NCBI RefSeq assembly: GCF_003460605.1 | Contig: NZ_QTVN01000018.1 | Location: 17,508-81,507 of the forward strand | Direction: 5' to 3' | Source of the DNA: Ruminococcus sp. AF31-8BH | GTDB lineage: Bacteria > Bacillota > Clostridia > Lachnospirales > Lachnospiraceae | Length of the DNA stretch: 64,000 nt | Shown: positions 1-8,018 of the stretch, piece after piece | How the letters are laid out: the number at the start of each line of letters is the position of its first letter | Numbering within the stretch: position 1 is the first letter of the stretch | Notes under the pieces: model-generated | What the model was told of the DNA's origin: nothing | Database searches by the model: none | What the model saw: the letters and a program-made list of their open reading frames with translations, nothing else | Position numbers and translations under genes: made by a program

Positions 1-1
1 A

Positions 2-142
2 GAGGGGAACACATTTACAAAGAAAATCGGTCAGACGGTCTATGTTGTCCGTTATCATTTTAATGAAGATTCAAAGGAAACAATGCAGGAGAAGATTAAC
101 CGGATGCTGGTTACAGAAGTAAGCCGAATGGCAATGTATTAA
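2..142 (+). CDS. TnpW-family protein, 5' end cut by window
   Basis: An open frame enters from the left edge and ends in TAA. It gives about 46 residues, including TFTKKIGQTVYVVRYHF and a helical tail ending in SRMAMY. The pattern of a short beta-rich segment (xFxxxIGxTxYxVxxHF) followed by 'ETMQEKINRMLVTE' matches the small transposon-encoded TnpW proteins found on Firmicutes conjugative elements. No molecular function is known. It suggests that the flank left of the ICE is itself mobile DNA. The family call is from memory of the motif pattern. Confidence 0.6.
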   Translation, partial: EGNTFTKKIGQTVYVVRYHFNEDSKETMQEKINRMLVTEVSRMAMY

Positions 143-218
143 AATTAGGTGGATGTAATTGAAGAAAAAATATGATATCCTATAAGTAACAAAACAGAAT
201 TTAAGGAGGAGTCTGTAA

Positions 219-551
219 ATGAAATTATCAGATTTAGCAACAGGTTCTGATTGGATAGTGTGGATTGTCTTTGTGATATTTGCCGTACTTTCTATTATTT
301 TACTTTCTGGACACGGAAGCTGGTTCATTTCTGGATATAATACAGCTTCAAAAGAAGAAAAGGAAAAATATGATGAAAAGAAGTTATGCAGAACAATGGG
401 AATTGGAATGTCTATTATAGCAATTCTTGCATTAACTATGGGCTTGTTTGAAAATATTTTACCTGCATTTTTTGTATATATTGCATTGGGAATTATTTTG
501 GTTGATGTCGTGGTAATTATCATTTTAGGAAACACGCTATGTAGAAAGTAA
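219..551 (+). CDS. DUF3784-like small membrane protein
   Basis: A 110-residue protein with a good ribosome site (AAGGAGG). It has three predicted membrane segments, at about residues 14-32, 65-82 and 85-105. The loop between the first two contains GSWFISGYNTASKEEKEKYD, the signature of DUF3784 proteins, which are common in clostridial genomes and mobile elements. The function is unknown. It is followed by another small membrane protein of similar layout. Confidence 0.7.
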   Translation: MKLSDLATGSDWIVWIVFVIFAVLSIILLSGHGSWFISGYNTASKEEKEKYDEKKLCRTMGIGMSIIAILALTMGLFENILPAFFVYIALGIILVDVVVIIILGNTLCRK

Positions 552-631
552 CAATTTCCAGCTTGTATGTAAAAAACAGAAAAAATCGAGAATATATGAA
601 TAAATTTTGGGGGGATTACCGAGAAAATAGT

Positions 632-982
632 ATGAAAAAATGCAAATATTGTGGCAAAAAACTAAATGACAATTTTGAATTTTGTAATAGTAATTGTGAA
701 AATTGTTATGAAAAGATGGTGGATAAAGACAACCATAAAATTAAGTATTTTATATTAGGCATTATTTTGGGATTCTTAGTTATGTTTTATGGCATTATTT
801 CTAACAATAATGTCTTCATAATAGGAATTGGAATTATAGTAATGGGTATAGATGTTGTTTTATTGCCATTTACAACTCCCGAAACAATATATTTTCTAGG
901 ATATCAAAAGTCAAAATTTGCAGGAAGAATATCAGATATATTGCTCATAGTAGTTGGAGTATGGATGTGTTTTATTCAATGA
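632..982 (+). CDS. Zinc-ribbon small membrane protein
   Basis: The protein begins with a four-cysteine cluster (CKYCGKKLNDNFEFCNSNC) like those in zinc-ribbon membrane proteins. Three hydrophobic segments follow, at roughly residues 35-55, 58-78 and 100-116. I chose the ATG that gives MKKCKYCGKKL because such proteins usually start directly with the ribbon. An upstream in-frame ATG at 596 would add 12 residues. The function is unknown. The neighbours are other small membrane proteins. Confidence 0.5.
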   Translation: MKKCKYCGKKLNDNFEFCNSNCENCYEKMVDKDNHKIKYFILGIILGFLVMFYGIISNNNVFIIGIGIIVMGIDVVLLPFTTPETIYFLGYQKSKFAGRISDILLIVVGVWMCFIQ

Positions 983-1039
983 TAGATTCCAGCCTGCAAA
1001 ATTGAAAATAAATTGAAAGTCACGAAATCGGAGGAGTTA

Positions 1040-1351
1040 ATGATTATGTGGAATGAATTAGGCATAAGCGGAGGAACTGCAATTGTTATTTTGATTGCGC
1101 TGTATTTCGTTATCAAATGGGCAGTGAAAAATGGAATCAAAGAAGCCTACAGTGCCATCACTGGAAAGAAAACGGATGAAGATGTCAGAAACGAAAAAGA
1201 ACTGAAAGAACTCGGATTTGGTCAGAAGATAAATAAAAGTTTTCAGGAGATGTTTTATGAAGAAAAAAGTACTTGCAATTATGTTAGTTACGGTATCAAT
1301 AATGTTGATTTCGGCGTGCGGAAAAAAAGAAAAATTGTACGAAATTCCTGA
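1040..1351 (+). CDS. Small single-pass membrane protein, C-terminus overlaps next gene
   Basis: ATG follows GGAGGAG. The protein has one membrane helix (residues about 10-28) and then a charged segment ending near KELGFGQKINKSFQEMF. The last 32 codons read through the start of the following lipoprotein gene in another frame and have a low-quality composition. Either the gene really ends with this overlap or the original stop was lost. It resembles small 'MWNELG..GG' membrane proteins of clostridia (possibly DUF6019). The function is unknown. Confidence 0.45.
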   Translation: MIMWNELGISGGTAIVILIALYFVIKWAVKNGIKEAYSAITGKKTDEDVRNEKELKELGFGQKINKSFQEMFYEEKSTCNYVSYGINNVDFGVRKKRKIVRNS

Positions 1352-1637
1352 CCTGTCGCAGTATAAGACAGATTATGTAGGAGATTCTTCGAACGTTATA
1401 AATATTGTAAGTGGGCAAGAGTATCCGGAGGGATACTCATATGACAGTATAGAGATACAGTCTGAAACAGAGCCTTATGGATTAACCGTTTTTCTAAAAG
1501 ATGAACCGTCTGCATCCAGGATTGAAGATGAATTGCAGGTCAATGCAGATATGACATTTGACTTGATTGGTAATTTGGAAACACTTGATTATAGAATTGC
1601 AGACAGCAAAGAAATCATTGCATCGTATGAACGGTAG
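1257..1637 (+). CDS. DUF4825-like lipoprotein
   Basis: A 126-residue protein with a classic lipoprotein signal: MKKK, a hydrophobic stretch, then the lipobox LISAC with the modified Cys at residue 21. The mature part contains YKTDYVGDSSNVINIVSGQ, which fits the DUF4825 family of secreted clostridial proteins. It would be anchored on the outer face of the membrane. The ribosome site CAGGAG lies inside the preceding gene, so the two are probably translated together. Confidence 0.65.
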   Translation: MKKKVLAIMLVTVSIMLISACGKKEKLYEIPDLSQYKTDYVGDSSNVINIVSGQEYPEGYSYDSIEIQSETEPYGLTVFLKDEPSASRIEDELQVNADMTFDLIGNLETLDYRIADSKEIIASYER

Positions 1638-1696
1638 AGCTATTGCTCTTCAACTTCAGGTTTGTAGAATTCAAAAAATTTAATATGAAATGTGAG

Positions 1697-1736
1697 ATAG
1701 AGCGTATGGAAATAATCTATACGTTCTATTTTTTTT
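1697..1736 (+). terminator. Rho-independent terminator after lipoprotein gene
   Basis: 14-base arms (ATAGAGCGTATGGA and TCTATACGTTCTAT, 12 of 14 pairing) around a five-base loop, followed by a run of eight T. Confidence 0.75.
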
Positions 1737-1793
1737 GCCTTTTTGAAAAAAGTGATTAAAAAACTATTGACATTTTATTACTGGAGGTGCGAA

Positions 1794-1970
1794 ATGGACT
1801 ATATGACATTGAAAGAGACCGCCGAAAAGTGGGGCGTGGCACCTCGTAGGGTAAATTATTATTGTGCTGGTGAGCGTGTCCCCGGCGCTGTGAAAATGGC
1901 CGGTGTTTGGCTGATACCAAGAGAAGCACAAAAACCACTCGATAAGAGATACAAAGGAAACAAGAAATAG
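1794..1970 (+). CDS. Excisionase-like helix-turn-helix protein
   Basis: A 58-residue protein starting MDYMTLKETAEKWGV with the ribosome site GGAGG. 'LKETAEKWGVAPRRVNYYC' is a winged-helix/MerR-type DNA-binding helix pair, and GVWLIPREAQKP is the typical C-terminal wing of small HTH_17-class proteins. These act as excisionases or local regulators on mobile elements. It sits just upstream of the two-component genes and its target is unknown. Confidence 0.65.
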   Translation: MDYMTLKETAEKWGVAPRRVNYYCAGERVPGAVKMAGVWLIPREAQKPLDKRYKGNKK

Positions 1971-1976
1971 TTTCTT

Positions 1977-2008
1977 GTGAGGTTTCTGTGACATTTGAAT
2001 GCTACACT
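1977..2008 (+). promoter_or_regulatory. Probable response-regulator operator and promoter of flank TCS
   Basis: Two half-sites, GTGAGGTT (1977) and GTGACATT (1987), lie 10 bp apart. A -10-like TACACT follows 16 bp after the start of the second. The same half-sites, in swapped order but with identical 10 and 16 bp spacings, occur before the ABC gene at 3825-3856. Direct repeats at one helical turn are typical of OmpR-family regulators. Assignment to this TCS is inference. Confidence 0.5.
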
Positions 2009-2030
2009 AAGAATGAAGGAGTGTGATACA

Positions 2031-2714
2031 ATGCGAATTTTAGTAGTCGAGGATGACCGACTTTTGAATAATACCTTGTGCTATAACTTGGATGCTGCGG
2101 GCTATGTCGTGGACTCTGCATTGACAAAATCAGCAGCCAGTAATTTTCTAACTAAGCAGGACTATGACCTGATCGTGCTGGATGTAAACCTGCCAGATGG
2201 GAATGGCTTTGATTTCTGCGGTGAGGTAAAAGAGCGCCGGTCAGATACAGCGGTGATCTTCCTGACCGCAAATGATATGGAGAGTGATATGCTCAAAGGA
2301 TATGAGCTGGGAGCTGAGGACTATGTGACCAAGCCTTTTCCCATGAGCGTCTTTCAAAAAAAGCTGTCCGTGGTATTGGGGTGGCTGGCGAAACAGAGTG
2401 GCGGAGATTGCTATGAGGATGGCGCACTATCCATCAATTTCTCAGAGATGACTGCTTCCCTGTCCGGTAAGCCGCTGGTGTTCACTCCGTTGGAATATCG
2501 GATGTTGAAAATCCTGACCAAAAATCCGCAGATTGTTTTGACTAGGCAGATGCTACTTGAAAAACTGTGGGATGCCGATGGAAACTTTGTGGATGAACAC
2601 GCCCTGACCGCAGCCATCAGCCGGGTGAGAAACAAAATTGAAACGGAAGGCCGCCAGTACATTAAGACGGTGTACGGCATGGGCTATATGTGGATTGGAG
2701 GGACGCTGAAATGA
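2031..2714 (+). CDS. OmpR-family response regulator
   Basis: A 227-residue two-domain regulator. The receiver domain has the acidic pair at residues 8-9, phospho-acceptor Asp51 in VLDVNLPDG, and Lys in VTKPF. The C-terminal winged helix includes TPLEYRMLKIL and TVYGMGYMW. I chose MRILVVEDD because AAGGAG precedes it. Its stop overlaps the start of the kinase gene (ATGA). It is closely similar to the regulator of the RiPP cluster at 48071-48745. It probably controls the adjacent ABC gene in response to an antimicrobial peptide or envelope stress. Confidence 0.9.
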   Translation: MRILVVEDDRLLNNTLCYNLDAAGYVVDSALTKSAASNFLTKQDYDLIVLDVNLPDGNGFDFCGEVKERRSDTAVIFLTANDMESDMLKGYELGAEDYVTKPFPMSVFQKKLSVVLGWLAKQSGGDCYEDGALSINFSEMTASLSGKPLVFTPLEYRMLKILTKNPQIVLTRQMLLEKLWDADGNFVDEHALTAAISRVRNKIETEGRQYIKTVYGMGYMWIGGTLK

Positions 2715-3745
2715 ATATACGAAAATTCTCCATCAACAAAGCCTGTATCCTTTTGGGAATACTCTTGCTGCTGGCAGTTGGTGTGGTTTCTGCCGCTATT
2801 TATCTGCTGACCGAGAATATAACCGCTGTCGGGTATGTGTTCTTGTTCAGTGTCTTTGTGTTGCTTTGCGTCATCTGCTTTGTGACCCTGATCCGTCGGA
2901 AACTGGTCATGTTCTCCGATTCCTTTTGTGGTCAAATGGATGATATGCTCTCCGGGGATATTATGCAGCCGAAGCAGACGATTGAGGAAGAAAGCCTATT
3001 TTATAAAATCAACTACCGACTGGGGCGGTTGTACGAAGTCATGCAGGAAAATAAAAACAACATCGCAAAGGAACGAGCTGACCTGCAAGAGCTGATCTCT
3101 GATATTTCCCATCAAGTCAAGACCCCGATTGCCAACTTGAAGATAATCAACAACACGCTGCTTGAAAACGAGGTTCCTCCGCAGAAGCAAAAGGAATTTC
3201 TGACAGCCCAGGCTAGTCAGCTTGATAAGCTGGACTTTCTCATGCAGGCCATGATTAAAACTTCCCGCTTGGAAACGGGAGTCATTTCGTTGGATCAAAA
3301 ACAGCAGCCGGTTTATGATACCCTTGCCACAGCCCTGGGCTGGATTTTGTTCAATGCTGAAAAGAAACAAATAGATGTACAGGTGGAATGTCCAGAGCAT
3401 CTGGATGCGCGACACGATAGAAAATGGACAAGCGAAGCTCTGTTCAACATTCTGGATAACGCAGTGAAGTACACCCCGGCAGGCGGACAGATCCGTGTGT
3501 CTGTGGAAGGCTGGGAAATGTATGTAAAGATCAACATTGCCGACACCGGCATCGGCATCTCGGAGCAGCATCAGGGGACGATTTTCAAACGATTTTACCG
3601 GGAAGATGCGGTACATGATGTGGAGGGGATTGGGATTGGTCTGTATCTGGCCCGTGAGATCGTGACCTTGCAGGAAGGCTATATCCGGGTGGCATCAGAG
3701 ATTGGGCAAGGCTCAACCTTTTCTGTTTTCCTGCTCCGAAAGTAG
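2711..3745 (+). CDS. Sensor histidine kinase, intramembrane-sensing type
   Basis: A 344-residue kinase with two membrane helices (about 11-33 and 39-61) joined by only a few residues, so it has no real extracellular sensor domain. The HisKA box ISDISHQVKTP carries His134. The N box NILDNAVKYTPAGG, DTGIGIS and GIGIGLYLA are intact. This layout matches BceS-like kinases, which sense through a partner ABC transporter. The ABC gene next door supports that, but it has been cut by the ICE, so sensing may now be uncoupled. Confidence 0.9.
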   Translation: MNIRKFSINKACILLGILLLLAVGVVSAAIYLLTENITAVGYVFLFSVFVLLCVICFVTLIRRKLVMFSDSFCGQMDDMLSGDIMQPKQTIEEESLFYKINYRLGRLYEVMQENKNNIAKERADLQELISDISHQVKTPIANLKIINNTLLENEVPPQKQKEFLTAQASQLDKLDFLMQAMIKTSRLETGVISLDQKQQPVYDTLATALGWILFNAEKKQIDVQVECPEHLDARHDRKWTSEALFNILDNAVKYTPAGGQIRVSVEGWEMYVKINIADTGIGISEQHQGTIFKRFYREDAVHDVEGIGIGLYLAREIVTLQEGYIRVASEIGQGSTFSVFLLRK

Positions 3746-3824
3746 TACCGACATTCCCTCAAAATTGAAATGTCACAGACTTATGACATTTGGAACCGAA
3801 TTTCTTATAAATTCTTTGTAGCTC

Positions 3825-3856
3825 GTGACATTTCTGTGAGGTTCGGTCTTTATGAT
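3825..3856 (+). promoter_or_regulatory. Operator/promoter before interrupted ABC gene
   Basis: Half-sites GTGACATT and GTGAGGTT start 10 bp apart, with -10-like TATGAT 16 bp after the start of the second. The geometry is identical to the site before the response regulator gene. This suggests that both are targets of the same OmpR-type regulator. Confidence 0.5.
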
Positions 3857-3888
3857 AAAACCATCACAAAAAAAGGATGGTGTTCTAT

Positions 3889-4050
3889 ATGAGCATATTG
3901 CAGACAACAGATTTAAAAAAATATTACGGCACTGAGCCGAACATCACAAAAGCATTGGATGGCGTAACCCTCTCCATTGAGGAGGGAGAGTTTGTTGCCA
4001 TCGTTGGTACTTCCGGCAGTGGTGATTATGTTAAAATAAGACTAAGTTAG
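3889..4050 (+). pseudogene. ABC transporter ATPase, cut in Walker A by the ICE
   Basis: The ATG follows AAAGGATGG. The first 45 codons are a normal LolD/BceA-type ATPase start (TTDLKKYYG, ALDGVTLSIEEGEFVAIVG, TSGSG). The frame then leaves the family exactly where Lys-Ser-Thr of Walker A should follow and stops at 4048. The two intact paralogues at 50794 and 60310 show the expected continuation. I infer that the ICE left end is at 4024 and that the 3' part of this gene lies beyond the element, outside the window. Confidence 0.85.
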
Positions 4051-4349
4051 CAGATTCCTTATAAAATAAGGGCTCACGCCAATTTAGTCTTTTTTCTATT
4101 ATACCATAAAAGGTAGAAAATTCATAGACCGGGAATGAATTTTTCATAGTAAAAATCAAATGGCAGGGGCTCTTAAAGATAGAAACCTATTGCTACTGGT
4201 CCTGTCAAAATTATATCCATTCTCACAGGCGGTCAAGTTTGTGAAAAACCATTCGGTTACAATATATTGAAAAAAATATGTTAAGGACTAGGTTAGTTAA
4301 AAGATTCTGTTAGCTGGCTTAGTCCTTTTTTTCTTGGGAGGACAGAGCA
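4024..4349. other. Left end of integrative conjugative element, with two related hairpins
   Basis: Homology to the ABC gene ends at 4023 and the next bases are GA, the crossover dinucleotide known for TnpX/TndX-type large serine recombinases. The stretch has no gene. It holds hairpin 1, with arms AAGACTAA (4038) and TTAGTCTT (4084), an inner CCTTAT/ATAAGG stem and a T run. Hairpin 2 has arms AAGGACTA (4283) and TAGTCCTT (4320) and a T run. Both are preceded by TATGTTAA. They may be terminators shielding the element, or recombinase or Xis sites. Confidence 0.6.
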
Positions 4350-4487
4350 ATGATAAAGGTGATTATGATTGTTGGAATAATTTTTTTCCTCGTTTCGTTG
4401 TATGCGTGTCTGGTGGCAGGCAAAAGAGCAGATGAAGAAATAAGTGCTTTATTTGAAAAAGAAAAGAAGCAGGGGAGTGAGGAATAA
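4350..4487 (+). CDS. DUF3789-like single-helix membrane protein
   Basis: A 45-residue protein with ribosome site GGGAGG. Residues 2-22 form one membrane helix (VIMIVGIIFFLVSLYACLV), followed by a charged cytoplasmic tail. Very short proteins of this form (DUF3789) stand at the left end of many Lachnospiraceae conjugative elements, just before the replication initiator. The function is unknown. Confidence 0.65.
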   Translation: MIKVIMIVGIIFFLVSLYACLVAGKRADEEISALFEKEKKQGSEE

Positions 4488-4491
4488 ACGT

Positions 4492-5607
4492 ATGAATGGA
4501 GGTATTTATAGCACTGGAAATGAAATTGTAGATGAAAATGCAAAACTGAATATATCTGGAAATATCATTCCGCAGGTGTGGTATCGGACAATCATCAGAG
4601 AAAGTGGAAAGCCAAATCTAACAGCTATTATTATACTGGCAGATATTGTGTACTGGTATAAGCCTACAGAAATCAGAGATGAAGGAACCGGACAGGTCAT
4701 TGGGGTAAGAAAGAAATTTAAGTCAGACCTTCTTCAGAGAAGTTACCAGCAGATCAGCGAACAGTTTGGGATTTCCAAAAAAGAAGCGACAAATGCAGTG
4801 GTATTTTTAGAGAAGCTGGGTGTGGTAAAACGGGTATTTAGAACCATTTCCATGAATGGGATTGTTGTAAATAATGTTCTGTATCTGGAATTGATCGTAG
4901 ACCGGTTAAAAGAATTGACTTATCCAGAAGAAACAGGAGCAGATCCGGTTTCCTTTGAAAAAAGAAGAGAGAAATCCAAAGCAGAGAAAATCAGTTCCCA
5001 TACAGCCATAGAGGAAGAGATACATTTTGTAGAAGAGAGGGCTGTCCCTTTCCAAAGGAAGAGGGTGTCACCATTCAAAGAGGGAGCATACCCCGACAGG
5101 GAAACAGAGCCCTGGATACCCAAAGAGGTACCTCAGACTGATAGCGGGCAGACAAATACAGAGATTACTACAAAGACTACAGCAGAAAGTACCCAAAAGA
5201 ATACAACAGAAATAGGGAATGGGTATAGAGATAATCCTATCTTATCCTATCAGGCAGCAGAAGAACAGTTCAAAGATCAGATTGATTATGATGCGATATG
5301 GATAGACAGACCTTTTGACAGAAAACTGCTCAATGAGATTGTAGGGCTTGCAGTAGATGTTTTGACGTCCAATGCAAAGACCATAAGGGTAAATCAGGAA
5401 GAACGACCTCTTGGCATTGTACAGGGAATGTATAAAAAGCTGGATAAGTTTACCGTAGAGTATGTGATAGACTCAATTAAGCAGTGTACAAGGAAAGCCA
5501 ATAATATCCGGGCAGTGCTGCTTACCGCTTTATACAATGCCACATTGACAGCAAACAGCTATATATCCAATCTGTTTGCTTATCAGGAAGCTATCCCTCA
5601 GACGTAA
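4492..5607 (+). CDS. Replication initiator-like protein with DUF6017 C-terminus
   Basis: A 371-residue protein. The N-terminal 130 residues resemble a winged-helix replisome-organiser/RepA N-terminal domain (YQQISEQFGISKKEATNAVVFLEKLGVVKR). The middle is a Thr/Glu-rich linker. The last 100 residues (from about FKDQIDYDAIW) match the DUF6017 domain found at the end of ICE replication proteins. It probably starts autonomous replication of the excised element. The chosen ATG overlaps no upstream stop and follows GAGGAAT. A longer form would begin inside the preceding gene. Confidence 0.7.
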   Translation: MNGGIYSTGNEIVDENAKLNISGNIIPQVWYRTIIRESGKPNLTAIIILADIVYWYKPTEIRDEGTGQVIGVRKKFKSDLLQRSYQQISEQFGISKKEATNAVVFLEKLGVVKRVFRTISMNGIVVNNVLYLELIVDRLKELTYPEETGADPVSFEKRREKSKAEKISSHTAIEEEIHFVEERAVPFQRKRVSPFKEGAYPDRETEPWIPKEVPQTDSGQTNTEITTKTTAESTQKNTTEIGNGYRDNPILSYQAAEEQFKDQIDYDAIWIDRPFDRKLLNEIVGLAVDVLTSNAKTIRVNQEERPLGIVQGMYKKLDKFTVEYVIDSIKQCTRKANNIRAVLLTALYNATLTANSYISNLFAYQEAIPQT

Positions 5608-5619
5608 GGAGCGTGATAG

Positions 5620-5817
5620 AAAGTAACAAAATTAAGAAAATTCAGGACAGCTCATGGATATACACAGATAGAACTTGCGGCTGTCTTGGGTATCAGTCTT
5701 CGGACGTATCAGAGGATTGAATACGGACAGCAAAAGCCCAATGTCTATGTAGTTGTCCGACTTCAGCGGTTATTTCAAAAAGATATTAGTGAGATTATGG
5801 AGGAATATACAGAATGA
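5620..5817 (+). CDS. XRE-family HTH regulator without a canonical start codon
   Basis: This frame encodes KLRKFRTAHGYTQIELAAVL followed by GISLRTYQRIEYGQQKP, a textbook Cro/C1-type helix-turn-helix, and ends in an ATGA overlap with the next gene. Between the upstream stop at 5617 and the conserved region there is no ATG, GTG or TTG. The only near-cognate triplet near the upstream AAGGAG is GTA at 5623. It is therefore either translated from an unusual start or has lost its start and is a recent pseudogene. The stated start is the first codon after the stop. Confidence 0.55.
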   Translation, partial: KVTKLRKFRTAHGYTQIELAAVLGISLRTYQRIEYGQQKPNVYVVVRLQRLFQKDISEIMEEYTE

Positions 5818-6356
5818 GGGAAGAAAGGTTTCGTATTCAGTGCCCCAAACATTTTCTGGTTGGAGATTCAGGGCGTTTTGAAAAATCTCCACAGGGTAAG
5901 GATTCGGATTTTGTAGTAGATTATGCTCCACCGGAAATGTTTGAAGCCGGGATTGTCTTACAGGAGATGGGGACGGAGGGAGATACCTATTGCACAATGT
6001 ATGTCTATTTTGCACCAGAGGAACACCTTCCGGTTTATATGGACAGCATGAAATACGACCTACAAAAAGTATCCATTCGGAAAATTTTTGTTGATACCGA
6101 GGAATACCTCATAAAAGTAAATGAGAAGACAAAAAAGTTTTATGCGGGTGAGGACGGTTGTTGGGGTTCCTATACGGAACTTTACCGGAAAGAGAATGGG
6201 GAACGTCTGACTGATGCAGTGATTGTTTTTCTGTGTATGCCAGATGAAATGAAGTTTCAGGAAATGGAAGCTGTGATGGGGGAACTGTTTGAAAAACTTC
6301 CTGTGATAGACAAAGAAAAGAAAGAAACAGGTCAAGAACCAAAGAGAACAAGATAA
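5814..6356 (+). CDS. Hypothetical ICE protein
   Basis: A 180-residue soluble protein whose ATG overlaps the stop of the HTH frame, so the two are translationally coupled. It contains FRIQCPKHFLVGD and an acidic beta-rich body with no membrane segment and no recognised motif. The tail is highly charged (DKEKKETGQEPKRTR). It sits between the regulator and the ParM-like gene and may belong to the replication and maintenance module. I do not recognise a family. Confidence 0.6.
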   Translation: MREERFRIQCPKHFLVGDSGRFEKSPQGKDSDFVVDYAPPEMFEAGIVLQEMGTEGDTYCTMYVYFAPEEHLPVYMDSMKYDLQKVSIRKIFVDTEEYLIKVNEKTKKFYAGEDGCWGSYTELYRKENGERLTDAVIVFLCMPDEMKFQEMEAVMGELFEKLPVIDKEKKETGQEPKRTR

Positions 6357-6389
6357 AATACAAACTATAACTTTCAGGAGGATAAGAAC

Positions 6390-7316
6390 GTGGAAACTAA
6401 AATGATTATTGGAATTGATCATGGAAACCGTAACATGAAAACTGCAAATACGGTATTCTCAGCAGCAATCCAGCCTTTGCAGGCAAGGCCGGACAGCCTG
6501 GAGCACATTTTGGAATACCAGAACCAGTTTTATTATGTGGGAGGGAAAGTGCCGGAAAAGGAGTGTGTGGATAAGACAGAGAATGAAAATTATTATCTTC
6601 TTACCCTTGCAGCACTGGCGCAGGAAATGCGTTTCCGGGGATTGACAGACGCTTCCGTAAAAATGGGAGCTGCCCTGCCGCCCAGAAGATTTCAGCAGCA
6701 GAAAGAAAGTTTCAAGAAATATCTGTTAAAGACAAAGGAACTGCATTTCCGTTATGAAGGGGTACATTATCATGTGTCGTTGGAAAATGTGTTTGTTTTT
6801 ATGCAGGGGCATGTGGTGATCCATACGCTTTTAGAAGCGGTTCCCGGTTACTGCCTTTTAGTAGATATTGGTGGAGGAACTACCGACCTGGTAGAGTTTG
6901 TTGACGGAATGCCGGACGGGAAGTATTCGATTTCAGATAAGGCAGCTTTGTACTGTATCGGAAAAGTCAATGAGGAAGCCATTGCCAAAACAGGGGCAGG
7001 GGTACCGGCATATATTACAGAAGCATTTATGAGGACAGGAAGCTATGACTGCCCGAAGCAGTATCAGGACGTCATAAAAAACTGTTTGAAGTCCTACGCA
7101 GAGGAAATTTATGGTATCATACAGGCAAACCATTATAATCTGGATCTGACCAAAATGGTGTTTATGGGCGGCGGTTCTTCCATTGTGGAGCATTTTGGAG
7201 CCAATGAGGGAAAAGATGTACAGTTTGTAACAGATATACATGCCAATGCAAGGGGCTGTGAAGAAGCAGTGAAAAGTATTATCCGGGCAAAACAGAGGAA
7301 AATGCGGACAGCATGA
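6390..7316 (+). CDS. ParM/StbA-like actin ATPase
   Basis: A 308-residue protein starting with GTG after AGGAGG. Actin-fold signatures are visible: phosphate 1 loop MIIGIDHGNRNMKT near the N-terminus, phosphate 2 loop LLVDIGGGTTDLVEF at about residues 156-170, and the adenosine motif MVFMGGGSSIVEHFG near residue 255. Proteins of this type polymerise to segregate plasmids and some ICEs while they replicate. The following gene is placed where the ParR-like adaptor is expected. Confidence 0.85.
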   Translation: METKMIIGIDHGNRNMKTANTVFSAAIQPLQARPDSLEHILEYQNQFYYVGGKVPEKECVDKTENENYYLLTLAALAQEMRFRGLTDASVKMGAALPPRRFQQQKESFKKYLLKTKELHFRYEGVHYHVSLENVFVFMQGHVVIHTLLEAVPGYCLLVDIGGGTTDLVEFVDGMPDGKYSISDKAALYCIGKVNEEAIAKTGAGVPAYITEAFMRTGSYDCPKQYQDVIKNCLKSYAEEIYGIIQANHYNLDLTKMVFMGGGSSIVEHFGANEGKDVQFVTDIHANARGCEEAVKSIIRAKQRKMRTA

Positions 7317-7332
7317 TAGGAAGTGAAAACTT

Positions 7333-7749
7333 ATGGATACGGAAAAAGTATATACAACTTCACTGCGGCTGTATAAAAGCAGACCGGTACATCATCAGGC
7401 TTATCGGTATCTGAAGGAGTATAACAAAGATATTTTCAAGACAAAAGACGACTTTATAGCAGAAGCAATCGTTTATTTTGCCAAGTATCTACAGCAGGAA
7501 GAAGAAGTACAGCAGATGAAACTATTAAATACCCTTCTGGAGAACCAGAAAGAACAATTTTGTAAAATCGTAAAAGAAGCGGTTTCAATGGCACAGGAAG
7601 AAGCCTTTGAGAAGCTAGGTGTGCTGGAAAAGGCAGTTCAGGGAGAACTTTCTGACGGTGGAGCGATAGCAGAGGACAGGGAAAAGGAAGAAGCCTGTAT
7701 GGAAAAAGATTTACGGTTTGCGGAATTTTATGGGGCATTTGAAGAATAA
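7333..7749 (+). CDS. Probable ParR-like adaptor
   Basis: A 138-residue protein directly after the actin-like gene. The N-terminal part (TTSLRLYKSRPVHHQAYRYL, then DDFIAEAIVYFAKYL) has the length and helix order of a small DNA-binding segregation adaptor. The remaining two thirds are a long acidic helix. The ParR assignment rests mainly on gene order. No ribbon-helix-helix core can be proven by eye. Confidence 0.5.
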   Translation: MDTEKVYTTSLRLYKSRPVHHQAYRYLKEYNKDIFKTKDDFIAEAIVYFAKYLQQEEEVQQMKLLNTLLENQKEQFCKIVKEAVSMAQEEAFEKLGVLEKAVQGELSDGGAIAEDREKEEACMEKDLRFAEFYGAFEE

Positions 7750-7762
7750 GGAGGAAAAAGAT

Positions 7763-7915
7763 ATGGCAGTAGGAAGAAGTGTATGGGAAGTTGTAAAAGG
7801 GATTTTCATTGCAGTGGGGAAACTGCTGTATCTGACAGGGAAACTGGTAATATGTTTGTTTCTGCTGGTTCTGCAGCTTGTTTTGGCAGTGTTCCATGCA
7901 GGGAGCAGGGAATAG
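7763..7915 (+). CDS. Small hydrophobic membrane protein
   Basis: A 50-residue protein with ribosome site AGGAGG. It has one long hydrophobic stretch (GIFIAVGKLLYLTGKL, then VICLFLLVLQLVLAVFH) that could form two short membrane helices. It ends the replication and segregation operon just before a terminator. The function is unknown. Confidence 0.6.
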   Translation: MAVGRSVWEVVKGIFIAVGKLLYLTGKLVICLFLLVLQLVLAVFHAGSRE

Positions 7916-7989
7916 AAAGGGGATTGACAGGTGCATTGGATACGGGACAGACCGTATACAAATGATAGAAAAAAGAAGATAGAAAATGG

Positions 7990-8018
7990 AAAGCAGGCTT
8001 GTGTGGCCTGCTTTTTTT
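7990..8018 (+). terminator. Rho-independent terminator before adhesin gene
   Basis: Perfect arms AAAGCAGGC and GCCTGCTTT around a short loop, followed by T residues. It also shows that the adhesin must start downstream of this hairpin rather than at the upstream ATG at 7986. Confidence 0.85.
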
